Shown here: piece by piece, positions 35,271-46,600 of the stretch
Numbering within the stretch: position 1 is the first letter of the stretch
Layout: each line of letters opens with the position of its first letter
From: Bimuria novae-zelandiae CBS 107.79
Taxonomy: Eukaryota > Ascomycota > Dothideomycetes > Pleosporales > Didymosphaeriaceae
Direction of reading: 5' to 3'
Assembly (NCBI GenBank): GCA_010015655.1
Contig: ML976687.1
Location: 271,365 to 335,364, forward strand
Length of the DNA stretch: 64,000 nt
Notes under the pieces: model-generated
What the model saw: the letters and a program-made list of their open reading frames with translations, nothing else
Told to the model about the DNA's origin: nothing
Databases searched by the model: none
Made by a program: the position numbers and the translations under genes

Positions 35271-38120
35271 TTATTTTTCACTTGATTCCAGCTCTTTGAT
35301 GTACTTGACGAAGGCCTTCTTGTGAACCTGTGATCGATCGAGTTAGCGATGAATCTCAAATGTGAATATGGAGAGATGTTCGTTGATGGAACTTACCATT
35401 CCGGCGTACTCTCCCTCTCTCAATACGCAAATGTATCTCAGTCCCAGCTTGACGAAGCACTCATAAACTAGGTCCATCGGGCTGTGAATGTCAAGCGCAA
35501 CAGGCGCCGGGTCGATGTAGGGCGTGAAGTCGCTGTTCTCTACTTCCTCGTAGCTGTCGGCCATGTGCTCGCGACCGGCAGCCCAGTCTACAAGCGGAGA
35601 CATGAGGCACAATGTATTCTCCTCGTCATCGAGCTTGTCAAGAGCGAATTGAAGGTCTGGTGCTGGGATCAGACCGACGAGAACACCATGCTTGAGGATA
35701 GGCAGACCGCCATCTATCTCCCCAACCATCTGAAGGTACTGCTGTTTCTCCCTGAGTTCAGTAGCGGACACCAGAGCCGAACCAGAGATGTCAATAATCC
35801 TCTCTTGACGCGGGCGTGGTGTGATGTCACCAAGCTCAGAGGTGAAGATAGGTCGGACTTTGTTGTCCAGGAACGGGTAGGCGTTCATATCCGTCAACAG
35901 GTCGTAGATACTGAGGGGCTCTATGGCATCGGCGGTCCACTTCGCGACGAGGATGCCAAGCGAGAAAGGAAGCACGTGCTCTAAGCTACCCGTGAGCTCA
36001 AAGAGAATGACGGCCAGCGTGACAGTCAAACGCGTCACACCGGTCATTGTCGCGCCAGCTGCAACCATCGCATATACACCAGGAACGACACAAGATCCGG
36101 GCGGTCCTGACGGATCGCAGTGTCCGAATAGACCGGCACTTGCGAAGCGTAGAGCGAACAACTGGACAGCGTGACCGACCATACGACCTGCAAGACCACC
36201 AACCACCATCGACGGAACGTAGATACCGGCAGGGACCTTGATACCGAAAGTAATGACAGTAAGACCGGCTTTGATAACGAAAGCTACAAGTAGTACTTTC
36301 AGGACTTCAGGTATGTGTTCTTTTGTAGGACAGAGGCCGTCACCGCTGTTCGTAAAGGTGTCGCAGGGACTCGCGAGCTCGAATAGCAGCTCAGCAACGG
36401 GGAGCTTGGTGTAACGATTCCAGAAGCTGAGAAGTCCAGTGACAAGAGCCACGAGGAATACCTCCAACATAGGATACTTCTTGATGATGGCGATGCGTCT
36501 AAAAGTGCGTGCCCAAATGCGAGATGCTTTGATAAAAAGCGCACCCAGTACGCCACCCAATGCCCCGGTGAAGATGAATGGGACCAGCTCGAAGAACTTC
36601 CAGTCCAGGATATAGCGGACTTCGAAGAGAACAATTTTGTTAGTACCGTAAGGATTGAGGAATCTCAAGGACAATGCAGCAGCCTAGTAGTGTTAGAGAC
36701 AGAAATGGTGCAAACAGCGTATACTTACAATACAGCAAAAAAAAGTACGGAAGAGTGTCTTGGAGGGGAAGTAGTAACTGACTTCCTCCAGACTGAAAAG
36801 AACACCACCAATAGGCGCTCCGAAAGCAACAGCAACGCCACATGCTGCACTAGCACTGAGGATTTCTCGACGTTTACCATCATTTCTGCTGTACTTGCTG
36901 AAGATACGGCAAGCGACGTTTCCGAGAGCGGTGGCAATATGCACATAGGGGCCTTCCTTGCCAAGAGAGAGACCCGAGGCCACGCTGAGGATCAGACCGA
37001 GCGTCTTGATGACCAAGGTTCGCACACCTAGGTACCCGTGAAGCACGAAGCCGCTCAAAATGACTTTAACCTCTGCTACACCGCTACCAGCAGCTGAGTA
37101 ATACACCATCGGAGGTCGCAGTTGGAGCTCATTGAATCTCGCCTCGTTCAGATCCGGTTTTCCGTCGTCATCCTGCTGAGCATGGAGCACTTCCGCACCA
37201 AGATTCTCGTCTAGAGTTGCGATGGAAATGGCAGATGGGACTACTGTCTTGGTCATCAGAGTCAGGAAGCAAGCCGCCACGGCAAGCAAGACAACGCCCA
37301 ACACAAAAGCAGCGAACTGGATGGTCACCGAGTCCATTCGATCGCTGCGAATGGCATGGGACCACCGACGCCAGTCTTCGCACATGCTGGCTCCGCCACA
37401 GCACGTCTTCTTGCTCCTGTACCATCCACTTGTGCAGTAGCCTTGTTTCCAGTCATAGAGCGTGTTCTCCGTGATGTTGACAAAGTAGGCGACCACTGCA
37501 GTCAAGACACCTATTATGGCAACAAGAATCCAACCTTGTGCGCCGTCAAACCATGCCGCTATCCGACCTCGAATGTCCTTGCGGCTTCGTAGGGCCTTGA
37601 CCCGGTACGCGTCTGCGATGCTATCGTGAACCCAGTCGGTCGATGTGAATTGGTCATACCAGACACGGTCGTCAGCAAAGACCGAAATCCTGGAGGCCTG
37701 CATAGCCTGCATGCTGTCCTCGCGCGTCGGGCCCGGTCGGTCCCCCAAGGCGTTGACGAGCCGTTGTGAGAAGTTCTGATTGGCAGAACCCCGACGGCTG
37801 TGACGCATCCTCGTGCTGGTGTTGAGCTGACTGTGCTGTCGCGCACCATACGGCCGAGGTGTACCGGGCGTCGTTCCGGGCACACTCGCATACGATCGTG
37901 AATGATATGGGTTCCCGAGCAGGGAGGACCGCTCGTTTACGTTGTGGTGGGTGAGGTCGTTATCGGACGCTCGATTCGGGCGCAGTTGTCTGAACGTGGC
38001 GGTCGGGGAGGTAGGCGTGGTGCTGCTGATGGTGTCATTCCGCTCTTGCTGTTCAAGATAGGAATCGCCGACATCGTCGTGGTCGTCGACGCTGTGATAG
38101 GATATCATAGACTTGGGCAT
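35271..38120 (-). CDS. CLC-family voltage-gated chloride channel/transporter with CBS domains
   Basis: Exons 38,120-36,729, 36,683-35,397 and 35,327-35,271 give 911 aa. Introns are 45 nt (GTAAGT...CTACTAG, branch CTAAC) and 69 nt (GTAAGT...CACAG). A polar cytosolic N-terminus (about 1-170) precedes the CLC membrane core with the three ion-path signatures: GSGVAEVKVILSGF (about 345), GKEGPYVHIA (about 387, with the gating Glu) and GAPIGGVLFSLEEVSYYFP (about 436); later come VPSMVVGGLAGRMVG and VILFELTGSLEHVLP. The C-terminal 200 or so residues form paired CBS domains ending YAGMVHKKAFVKYIKEL. The GKEGP motif and motif spacing resemble the GEF1/CLC-3 group, whose members acidify and supply chloride to endosomal compartments; that cellular role is inferred from the family. 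Confidence 0.95.
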
Positions 38121-38947
38121 GGCGGGCAGGCATACGAATAGAGCTCCAGGGGCTCTACCGCAGCGGCGCTGTTAAAGACGCGTCGAAGAGAGATCAAGGA
38201 AAGGCGCCTGGGGCTGGCGGGGTCATCTGGGGTCGGCGGCGTGACGGCAAGGTGTTGTGATCCGCAGGCAGTGCCCCATCCCACCGCACCGATCAGCTTG
38301 GCGGAGTACTGTGGTAGGACACCACGCAAATTGGTCTTTGAGAGCTTGCCTGGAAATAGCAGCGGCTAGACAAAGGCAGAACGGTGCTCGGGGCGCCGAA
38401 GCATCTTGAAGCGCACAGAAGATTTTGGCGAGACCCTCGGCGAGTTAAGCAGCGTCGTGTGACTCTCGATAGGTTTTCGTTGCTTTAGCTTCAGTCTTTC
38501 GTCACCTGCGCTTGACGCGGCGACGCGTCAGGGTCTAAAATGCATGCATGCCGCGGGAAGCTCTCGCTTGCAGCCTGCCGAGGTGCTGTCAACGCATCAC
38601 CGTGAGGCTGATTATAACGCTGTTGAGGCTCTGTTACTGTACACGGCGTGCTATGGCGCGCTCGATCCACCTGAAATGCCATTTGATCAAGAACCACCCA
38701 TTGCCCACACACGGCAGTTGCGACGCGGGCGTTTTGAGGCGGGAACGTGGCTGCCTCTTCCCCGATTGGGCGGCACTAATTGTCACCCACAATCGCCTTT
38801 GTGAACTGGTAACGGTAACAGACGGAGGAGAATTATTCCGCAAGCGCCAAATATCGATCGTGATCCCATCTACATAAGCAGTCTTCGGCATACGAGGAAG
38901 CAAAGCACAGTACTGGAAAAGCCCTTAAGTTGTTAAGCTATAACGTC
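38121..38947. promoter_or_regulatory. Divergent intergenic region between CLC (minus) and IAH1-like (plus)
   Basis: About 830 bp separate two divergently transcribed genes, so promoters of both must lie here. The short open frames inside overlap each other on both strands and resemble no family. No specific regulatory site can be named with confidence. Confidence 0.5.
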
Positions 38948-39915
38948 ATGGTATGTACTCAACGATGAGGGGCACCTGTTCAGGTTACCGTATGTCCGCA
39001 GCTGGGGCTGACGTTAGGCTAGTCTACCACTTGGGACAAGATCCTTCTCTTTGGGGATTCTATCACGCAGGACTCGTTCAATCAGCAGCGAGGATTTGCC
39101 TTCTCCGCAGGCTTGCAGCATGGTATGTTTGTTGTAATGGAACATTCTGGCTGCTTTTCCATCTCTAACATCGCAAAGAGTACATTCGACGGTTAGATGT
39201 TATCAATCGCGGGTTTAGGTAATTTCATCGTCTCCAAGAGTAGACCGTATCCTGATCGAACAGCGGTTATACCTCGCGGCAAGCCTTGAAGATCCTACCG
39301 CATGTGATTCCTTCGCCTTCAACGGCCAACATTCGCCTCCTAGTCGTCTTCCTTGGCGCAAACGATTCGTCTCTCCCAGGGGCGGAGAACAAGCAACATG
39401 TTCCCCTCCCTGAATACGTGAGCAATTTGGAGCAGATCCTCAAGCATCCCTCAGTCACAGCCCATAACCCCAAGATCGTGCTCATCGCACCAGCTCCTAT
39501 CGACGAGCACCTTGTATGGGATGACGACAAGACCAAAGGGCGGCACGCCGTCTCCAGGAAGAACGCCGTCTTAAAACAATATTCAGAGGCGGCGGTTGAA
39601 CTTGGGGACAAACTGGGAGTGCCTGTCGTGAACCTTTGGAAGGCGTTCATGGCGAAGACGGGATGGAAGGCGGAGGAGTGGAAGGAGAGCGAGCCGATTG
39701 TGGGGAGTTTGGAGATGCCGCAGAATGAGGAGCTTGTGAGGCTGCTGAGTGATGGGCTGCACTTCAACCCAGCAGGCTACCAGCTCATGCTCGGGGAGTT
39801 CTTGAAAGTAGTCCGGGAAAAAATCCCGGATCTGGCACCAGAGAACGTACCGTTGCTTCTCCCACTATGGAATGATGCCGCCGCTTGGGAGGTGTGGGAT
39901 GCTAAGCACAAGTAA
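38948..39915 (+). CDS. IAH1: IAH1-like GDSL/SGNH esterase
   Basis: Four exons: 38,948-38,950 (the ATG alone), 39,023-39,122, 39,179-39,218 and 39,264-39,915, giving 264 aa. Introns are 72, 56 and 45 nt with GTATGT or GTAATT donors. The start reads MSTTWDKILLFGDSITQDSF. SGNH blocks: GDS (residues about 12-14, catalytic Ser), INRGFSGY (Gly of block II, spanning the last splice), LGANDSS (block III Asn) and DGLHFNPAGY near 225 (block V Asp and His). Length and blocks match yeast Iah1, which hydrolyses isoamyl acetate; related enzymes act on short acyl esters. The single-codon first exon is unusual but needed, since the frame upstream of the splice contains a stop. Confidence 0.9.
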
Positions 39916-40689
39916 GGCTATGCATCCATTGGAGAGGAGCCTGGAACGCGTAATTCACGAATCGAGATAACGACTTAAGATACACATGTGTATTTCCAAG
40001 CCACGGTGTACGTTTGTAACTGTGCAGTTTGCAACTTGGACTCAGGCGGAGAAATGGTTTGGAGTAGTAAAAGTACGCGTCCACAAGCCATGATGGCGTC
40101 GGCCTACATCCACATCGGCGTGGTTCTCCAATCACATGCTAGTGTGCTCCGGGGCAAGGGCCACTGGCTGGCAGCCGTTGCGACTTCTTCGAACCCCCGC
40201 GTAAGGCGCGCAACTACGATTCACGCACTGTACAAGTATACGTTTCTCCAAACAGCCTGTGACGTACTCACGAAACGCTGCTCACCGCCCATCGAAGTTA
40301 TCGTGACACCCACCAACTCGCCGCCGAAATTGAAGACCTGTGCTGTTGGACAACCGGAGAATTCGAGCCAACGACCAAACGAACGCGGGCGGCGGCGGCG
40401 TACACGGCATCAGCTATCCTTCGCGCCGCTGAACGTTGTTTTCTCGAATATCAAGATTCACTATTGCAACCAGTGGCTTCTAAGAATCGTATCCTGCTTA
40501 CCTACTATCAAGTTGTGCATCGAGACGCATACGCCCACCATCTAATCCTTCCGAGTTTTATTTCGATACCCGGGTTTGATTGCGCCGATTGTGGTGACGG
40601 CGCGTTTGCGCGTCCCGGACCTGGTACCGACGGCGGAGGGAGGCAGGCGCACGAACAACACGTCGACCGAGGGATGCTAGGACCTGGTG
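39916..40689. other. Intergenic region upstream of the retropepsin-like gene
   Basis: GC-balanced DNA with an open frame at 39,988-40,545 (185 codons) that shows no family motif or protein-like composition. Treated as 3' flank plus promoter/5' UTR of the next gene. Confidence 0.5.
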
Positions 40690-42675
40690 ATGGATCCTGA
40701 GAGCGCCGCTTTCCAGCCTCGCGACGACTTTTGGCGGATACAAGACGACATGCTTCGCATTCATCAGTCCCAGGCGGAGCTTTCGGATCGTGTATCTCGC
40801 CTGGAGCGCCGGGATGAGAACGACTCGCGCCTGAAGAATGTCTGGGGCGGCACATCGCCATTTCCATCGGTATTAGGTGGCACCCCACAACAAGGTACGA
40901 CCCCTCGTACAGTCTCGCGTCATATTTGGAATTTCTGCTGTGCGTCCCGGGGTGACACAGGCTACGACGTGAATCTAAAGCTTTGGGGCGGCACTCATCC
41001 TTAGTGACATAGTGTTAACGTGCTATAGTTCCTCTGCAGCAACCGACCCCCGACAGGTTCAGCAACTTCGACGACCACTCTAGCGCTTTGATCAACGACC
41101 TCCAGCTTGATGCTGACGAAGAGCCTCGCCGTCTCGGAACGACTTCACGCGCCAACAGCGTGCGCTTCGACGAAACAGCGAATCATGGCCACTGGTCACG
41201 ACCATCGACTGACTTCATACCCCGCACCGGCTCAGGCATGGGTGGTCATCCTCTGAGCGAACGCAGCTATTCACATAGGTCACTTGGAGGGCAGGTACGT
41301 CGCCCCTGAAAATAGGTAGCACCTCAGCTGCTTCTACGATGCTCGAACACTTCGGCAGTCGTACGCTTTGCTGAGACCAATTTCACTCATTCAAACATGA
41401 CTGACTTTGTGACTGTCCCTTTAGAGTTCGGCAGGCCAGTCAGTGCACTCGGCCACATCAGGACGGGCGAACAGCCTGACTAGTTATGGAATGAACGCAT
41501 CGGACGCTCCAGGTTTGGCACCCGGTCTTTTCATTCTCGGCTCGGTTCCCGCTATAATACGTTGCTGGCTCACTACCACATTCAAACATGATACGATGCT
41601 CTATGCTGCAGTATGCAGTGGTTCATATGCGTCGTTTCTCGACCTTCGCCTTGTCAAGAAGCTGGGTTACCAAGACCAGGTCATCGTGGCCGACGACAAC
41701 CAGCGCACGCTCAAGCTATCGATGTACCTCCCAGAAGCTGTGCCAGTGTCAGCATCATCGCTTACTAGCAGTCCCGCTCCACAGCTCCCTTCTCTAACTG
41801 TCGACTTCACTGTCATTGAGAATCACAATGATGAGGTAGATAGCAAAGCTATCCAAATCTTTCTTGGGAGTGACATGTTGCGGGCTCATAACGCAGACGT
41901 TCTTCTATCTTCAAATCAGCTTACCATTTACGACGATGATCGAAGTAAACTTCGAATTCCTTTGGTACGACCGGAGGATGAACATACCTTCAAATCCTTG
42001 TACACCACTAGTGGACCCCGTGGCTATGCTCCTGCGCAGTCGAAAGTGGAGAAACCCGCACAGCTCGCGACTGAAGCATTGTCCTTGAAAGAGTCGAGGG
42101 AATCTCCGCCTGTCGGTCCCCAGAATACGGCTGCTGGCAAGTTTATTAGCTCAACTACTACGAACGGGTCAGAAGACGGTTCAGCCGGGCGGCGAAGCCT
42201 TGAGCAACGCCCGCGACTAGGCCTCACAATAAGTTCGCGAACAGAGTCGAAGGATGCGCAAGGGTCTAGTCCTGCGGCACGCTCGGGCTCTTCCCCGGCT
42301 ATTTGGGGCAACTGGCGACGTGACACAGAGAAATCCGGCGCCACGGACTGGGCAAACGTGGGTAAAACCCCACCTCCAACCTACCAGCGACGTGATACCG
42401 GCATAAAGGTGTTGAGGAAACCGGGAGCGCGCACGGCTTCGGCGAGTATATCGCATGCCTCTTCGCCTTCTATCAATGGCCATTCTCGCTTCTTTGACGA
42501 TGGGAAGCGCAGAGAGGAAGCCTCAGGTGAGGTTGGCGTTGTGCCACCGTTGAAGCTGACGGGCTCGGGGGAGAAGCCAAAGGAGAATATACCCGCTCTG
42601 GCGAAGACGCGATCCGCTAACCCGGTGGGAGGAGCGTCTGCCTTCCAGTGGCTGAATGCTGGGGGCGCTAAGTGA
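40690..42675 (+). CDS. Conserved-looking fungal protein with retropepsin-like domain lacking the catalytic Asp
   Basis: Exons 40,690-40,894, 41,029-41,294 and 41,425-42,675 (introns 134 and 130 nt, GT-AG) give 573 aa. The N-terminus is helical (DDMLRIHQSQAELSDRVSRL), probably coiled coil. A Ser-rich linker leads to a domain at about 190-335: GLFILGSVPAII, then AAVCSGSYASFLDLRLVKKL (about 218-237), then IFLGSDMLRAHNADVLLSSN (about 300-320) and LTIYDD. These match the two halves of a retropepsin/Ddi1 fold (A-x-x-D-[ST]-G-A-x-x-S-F-I ... ILGxDxLRxxNAxxDxxxxxLTI), but the catalytic Asp position is Cys221, so proteolysis is unlikely by the usual mechanism. The C-terminal 240 residues are disordered. 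Function unknown; a ubiquitin-linked or scaffold role is only a guess. Confidence 0.75.
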
Positions 42676-43336
42676 GTACGTCGTCAGGACTATATGTATT
42701 TTATGATTCCCAAACATCGTGGGTGACTGTATAGTACGCCGCAGCTTCTATGCAGAATATAACTATCTACAAACTTGCCTGCTGTAGCTTTCACAGCCGT
42801 CTATCGTACATTGGGATGCAGTCTCATTAATGAAGCTGGACTCACACGATAGAGGGCAAAGAGAGACTTCACCAGCACGGAGGCAGCAAACTTTGCGAGT
42901 GCAACACGTGTACTGCTTGATGTCTAGTGTCGCTTCAGACATGGTGCCATATGCTGTGCATGCATGTATGATAATTGCTTCATCAAGCAGCTTCTAGCGC
43001 GCGGCTATCAACCCACAGCCAGTAACCAGGCTACTGGACCAACGTTTCCACGAAGGTTGATTTGAGACTGTCTCGGCATCTGGGTGGCTCTCGTTCTGCA
43101 AGGCGAAGCCGTGCCTGTTCTTCGGTTTGCTGAGGTCGTGGGTGGCGGTTCCAACGTTGGTGAACGAAGGCGCCAAGCTTCCAACACTCAATTTGACGGC
43201 ATCGACGCCTTGTCTAAAATCTTCACACCCTCCGCCCGCCGTCCCCCCGCCCATTACTGTCCCCGCACAGACAATCCAAACCTGTTGGAATCTCCGAGAT
43301 CGCAGGCTGCCGTTCGCTGGAGTAGTCACGCGCTAG
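42676..43336. other. Intergenic region / 5' region of the deubiquitinase gene
   Basis: No gene recognised. Between 42,976 and 43,495 there is no ATG on the plus strand in any frame, which matters for the start of the next gene. Confidence 0.6.
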
Positions 43337-43693
43337 CCACGTAAACGCTGCCCGTCTGCCTGCCCGCGAGCTTCCCCGGCTCCGGCAGGCTCCCCAGCGT
43401 TCACCACGGCCTCCAAAAAGCGAAAGACCGCGACCGGCGCCTTGCACAGCAACTCACCGCACGAAGCAGAGAAGGGAGCGACTTCACCTTGGCCGCATGA
43501 GGGCGCCCGCCTAGACTCGCCGCGCTCGTCCCCGCTGCCCGCCTCAACCACCTCTCGCAACTCCACATCACCGCCCCGTTTTCTGCCTCCACACTTAAAG
43601 AACGAAGTACTCGACGCGACACAGGATTTCTCACCCGCCTTAGTGCGTGACACAACTCCCGCCGTGAGCTCCCCAAGCGAGGCATACGCCAAC

Positions 43694-46600
43694 ATGACGC
43701 TCGACAGCGACGCCGACGCCGACACCGACCGCAACCGCTCCGCTGAACAGCGGTCACAGCTGCGGGCCTCTTCCCCAGCAAAACGGCTGCATTCAGACAT
43801 GGATGGCAGCAGCATGGACGTTGACGGGGCCGCGCCTGCCCGGAGAAGCAGCGGCCAATCGAGCCCGCTAGCCTCAAAACAACCACCGGCACCCTCAACA
43901 CGCACACTGCGTTCAACCTCTGTAGAGATGGCCGACGTCACCTCCAACGGCGCCAGTGCAGCCAGCTCTGACTCGACCTCGGCCTCTAACGGAGACTCGA
44001 CAGCGACGAGTGTGTCGACCACGCCTGCCGCGGATCTACCGAGCCTGGACGACCAGGTAAACAAGGTGCTGGCTCTAGCCCGGAAGCCACTGCAGGATCT
44101 TCAGGTCGGCTATGTCGTATCGCACAAATGGCTGCAGCGAGTGTGGGCACGTACTGCCCAGTACGCCGAGAAGCAGCATGAGTTCAGCAAGTTCGCACTG
44201 GAGGGCGACATCGGACCCGTAGATAACTCGGATCTCATTGATACAGGTGAGACCCAAAGGATGCGATTAGTGTGGTACACCTTCTAACGTTTCACAGCTG
44301 CTCTGTCTGATGACCTGGCCGATCAAAAGGGCGAGGATTACATTCCTCTCCGACCTGGACTGATGTATGAACACGACTACGAGATCCTCCCTGCAGAGGC
44401 ATGGGAGCTGGTCATCACCTGGTATGGCGTCAAGGAAGGAACACCGGTAATCCGACGCTACGCCCACAACACCAGCTCCAACGAGTTTTCCGAAAATCTG
44501 CAATACGAGATTTACCCACCGATATTTACACTCCGCAAAGTTCGAAAGACGTCACCTGCAAGTCATGAACCTGCTAAAAAATTGGTCGCGAGCCGAAGCG
44601 ACAGCTTTGCCGAGTTTATAAAGGCTGCGAAACAAGCCGTCGGCATCAGCAAGGACAATGTACGCATATGGAGAATCCTCAACTCTGCCAGCACCAGCTC
44701 GGATCAACCGTCATCCCAGCAGCCAACCGGCATTCTGACGCCTGAGGCATCCCCGCCTCCCGCTGCTACACTTCCCCTTGTTATGGACGCGGCCAGCTTG
44801 ACCAGCCTGGACATCGGCACGCAGCGGGAGGAAGTCACCGGTAAGGACGAATTGTCGAACGAGGCATTCAACGATGATTTGAACCTAGCTGGCGCTGGCC
44901 TTGCGGAGGACCAGATTCTTGTTCTAGAGGAAGACGACGATAACGGTCAGTTCATCACGGGAATCCAGTCAAAGCCTAGCTTCAAGAGTGGACTGGGAAG
45001 CAAATCTGGCAAGCCGAAGAGCACAACAAACAGTGGTAGAAGTACTCCCATTCCTTCGGGCCCCATGACAAGAGGACGAACCCGAAGCGGCAAAACTCGC
45101 GGCACGACCGGTCTAACGAACCTTGGTAATACATGTTATATGAACTCTGCTCTTCAGTGCATCCGAAGCGTTGAAGAGCTTGCAATCTATTTTCTTGCCA
45201 ACCAACACAAACATGATATCAACACCGATAACCCGCTTGGACACGGAGGTCAGGTTGCCAAAGCCTACGGAGGGCTGCTTCAATCCATCTACACCGAGGA
45301 TGCTGTGTCCTCTTTTGCGCCTAAGAACTTCAAGAGCGTGCTTGGTAGGGTTGCACCGATATTTTCCGGTTATGGTCAGCAAGACTCGCAAGAGTTCCTT
45401 AGCTTCCTTGTGGATGGCTTGCATGAAGATCTCAATAGGATCAAGAAAAAGCCATATACAGAGAATCCCGAGTCGGACGACAACACGGTGCATGATCCTG
45501 AAGCTATCAAAGCTTTGGGTAACAGGTTTCGCGCGATACACCGTTCGCGCAACGATTCAATAGCCATGGACTTGTTCAACGGCTTCTACAAGAATACCAT
45601 GGTATGTCCTGACTGCAACAAAGTCAGCATCACCTTCGATCCATACAGTCTGGTCACCCTTCAATTACCTATCGAACAGACTTGGCAACACAATGTTAAG
45701 TTTGTTCCCCTCAGCGGGCAGCTGTGGGAACTTGAGGTTGATATCGATAAGAACAAGACGATCAAGGGCCTCAAGGAGTATGTGGGCAAGCGGTTTGGAA
45801 TCGAGTGGAACCGTCTCATGGTCTCCGAGGTCTACACTCACAAGTTTTATCGTCATCTCGATGACGCGGACATCATTGCAGAGAGCAATCTTCAACAACG
45901 GGATGAAATCTTCGTGTATGAACTGGAGGGTGTTCCGTCAAACTGGCCAATTCCTAAGAAAAAGAACAAATACGAGAGGAATTTTTGGAACGATTCAGAC
46001 GTCGATATTCCGAACCTTGACCATCCGCATCACGACAAAGTCATGATCCCTATTTCCCACCGGAGACCAACATCCACATCGTACCGAGCACAGGGTTGGG
46101 CACTGGACCTGTGGCCGTCATTTATTCTCGTCGATCGCAATGAAGCGAAGGACTACGATGCAATCCTAAAGAAAGTCTTGGGAAAAGTCGCGCAGATGAC
46201 GACGCGCGATATTCTTACCGAAGGCAACACGTCATTCCCACAATCGGGTTCGGATGTTGTTTTAACGACAGAGGAAGACGCGTCTCCCAACGGTGATCCT
46301 CGAGTACAAGACGGATCCATGGAAGGTGAAGACATGGTTGAAGTGACTATGACTGAGCCCACAGAGACCTCAACCAAAACTTCGCAGGCAGACAGTGACT
46401 TGCTGGAGGTTCTTCGCCCTGGAAGCTTCCTGCCACCTTCATTCCGGAGTCTGTTTGAGATGAAGTACGCACGAGCAGGCAAAGAATACGTACCTACCGG
46501 CTGGAGTGGCGTTGATGCCAACAAGAACTACGAGCCTATCTCAAAACGTGTCCGTGTGCCTTCCACTCGCGCTTCATCGGTCCAGTCCATGGAGCCTGGC

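Noticed and set aside
38544..38903. Overlapping open frames on both strands upstream of the esterase
   Set aside because: Mutually overlapping, no motif, and located in the divergent promoter region.
39988..40545. 185-codon plus-strand open frame between the esterase and retropepsin-like genes
   Set aside because: No family motif, irregular composition, and it overlaps the probable promoter and 5' UTR of the next gene.
43333..44064. 243-codon minus-strand open frame opposite the deubiquitinase N-terminus
   Set aside because: A shadow of the Ser/Ala-rich coding strand; the plus strand has the spliced, domain-bearing gene.
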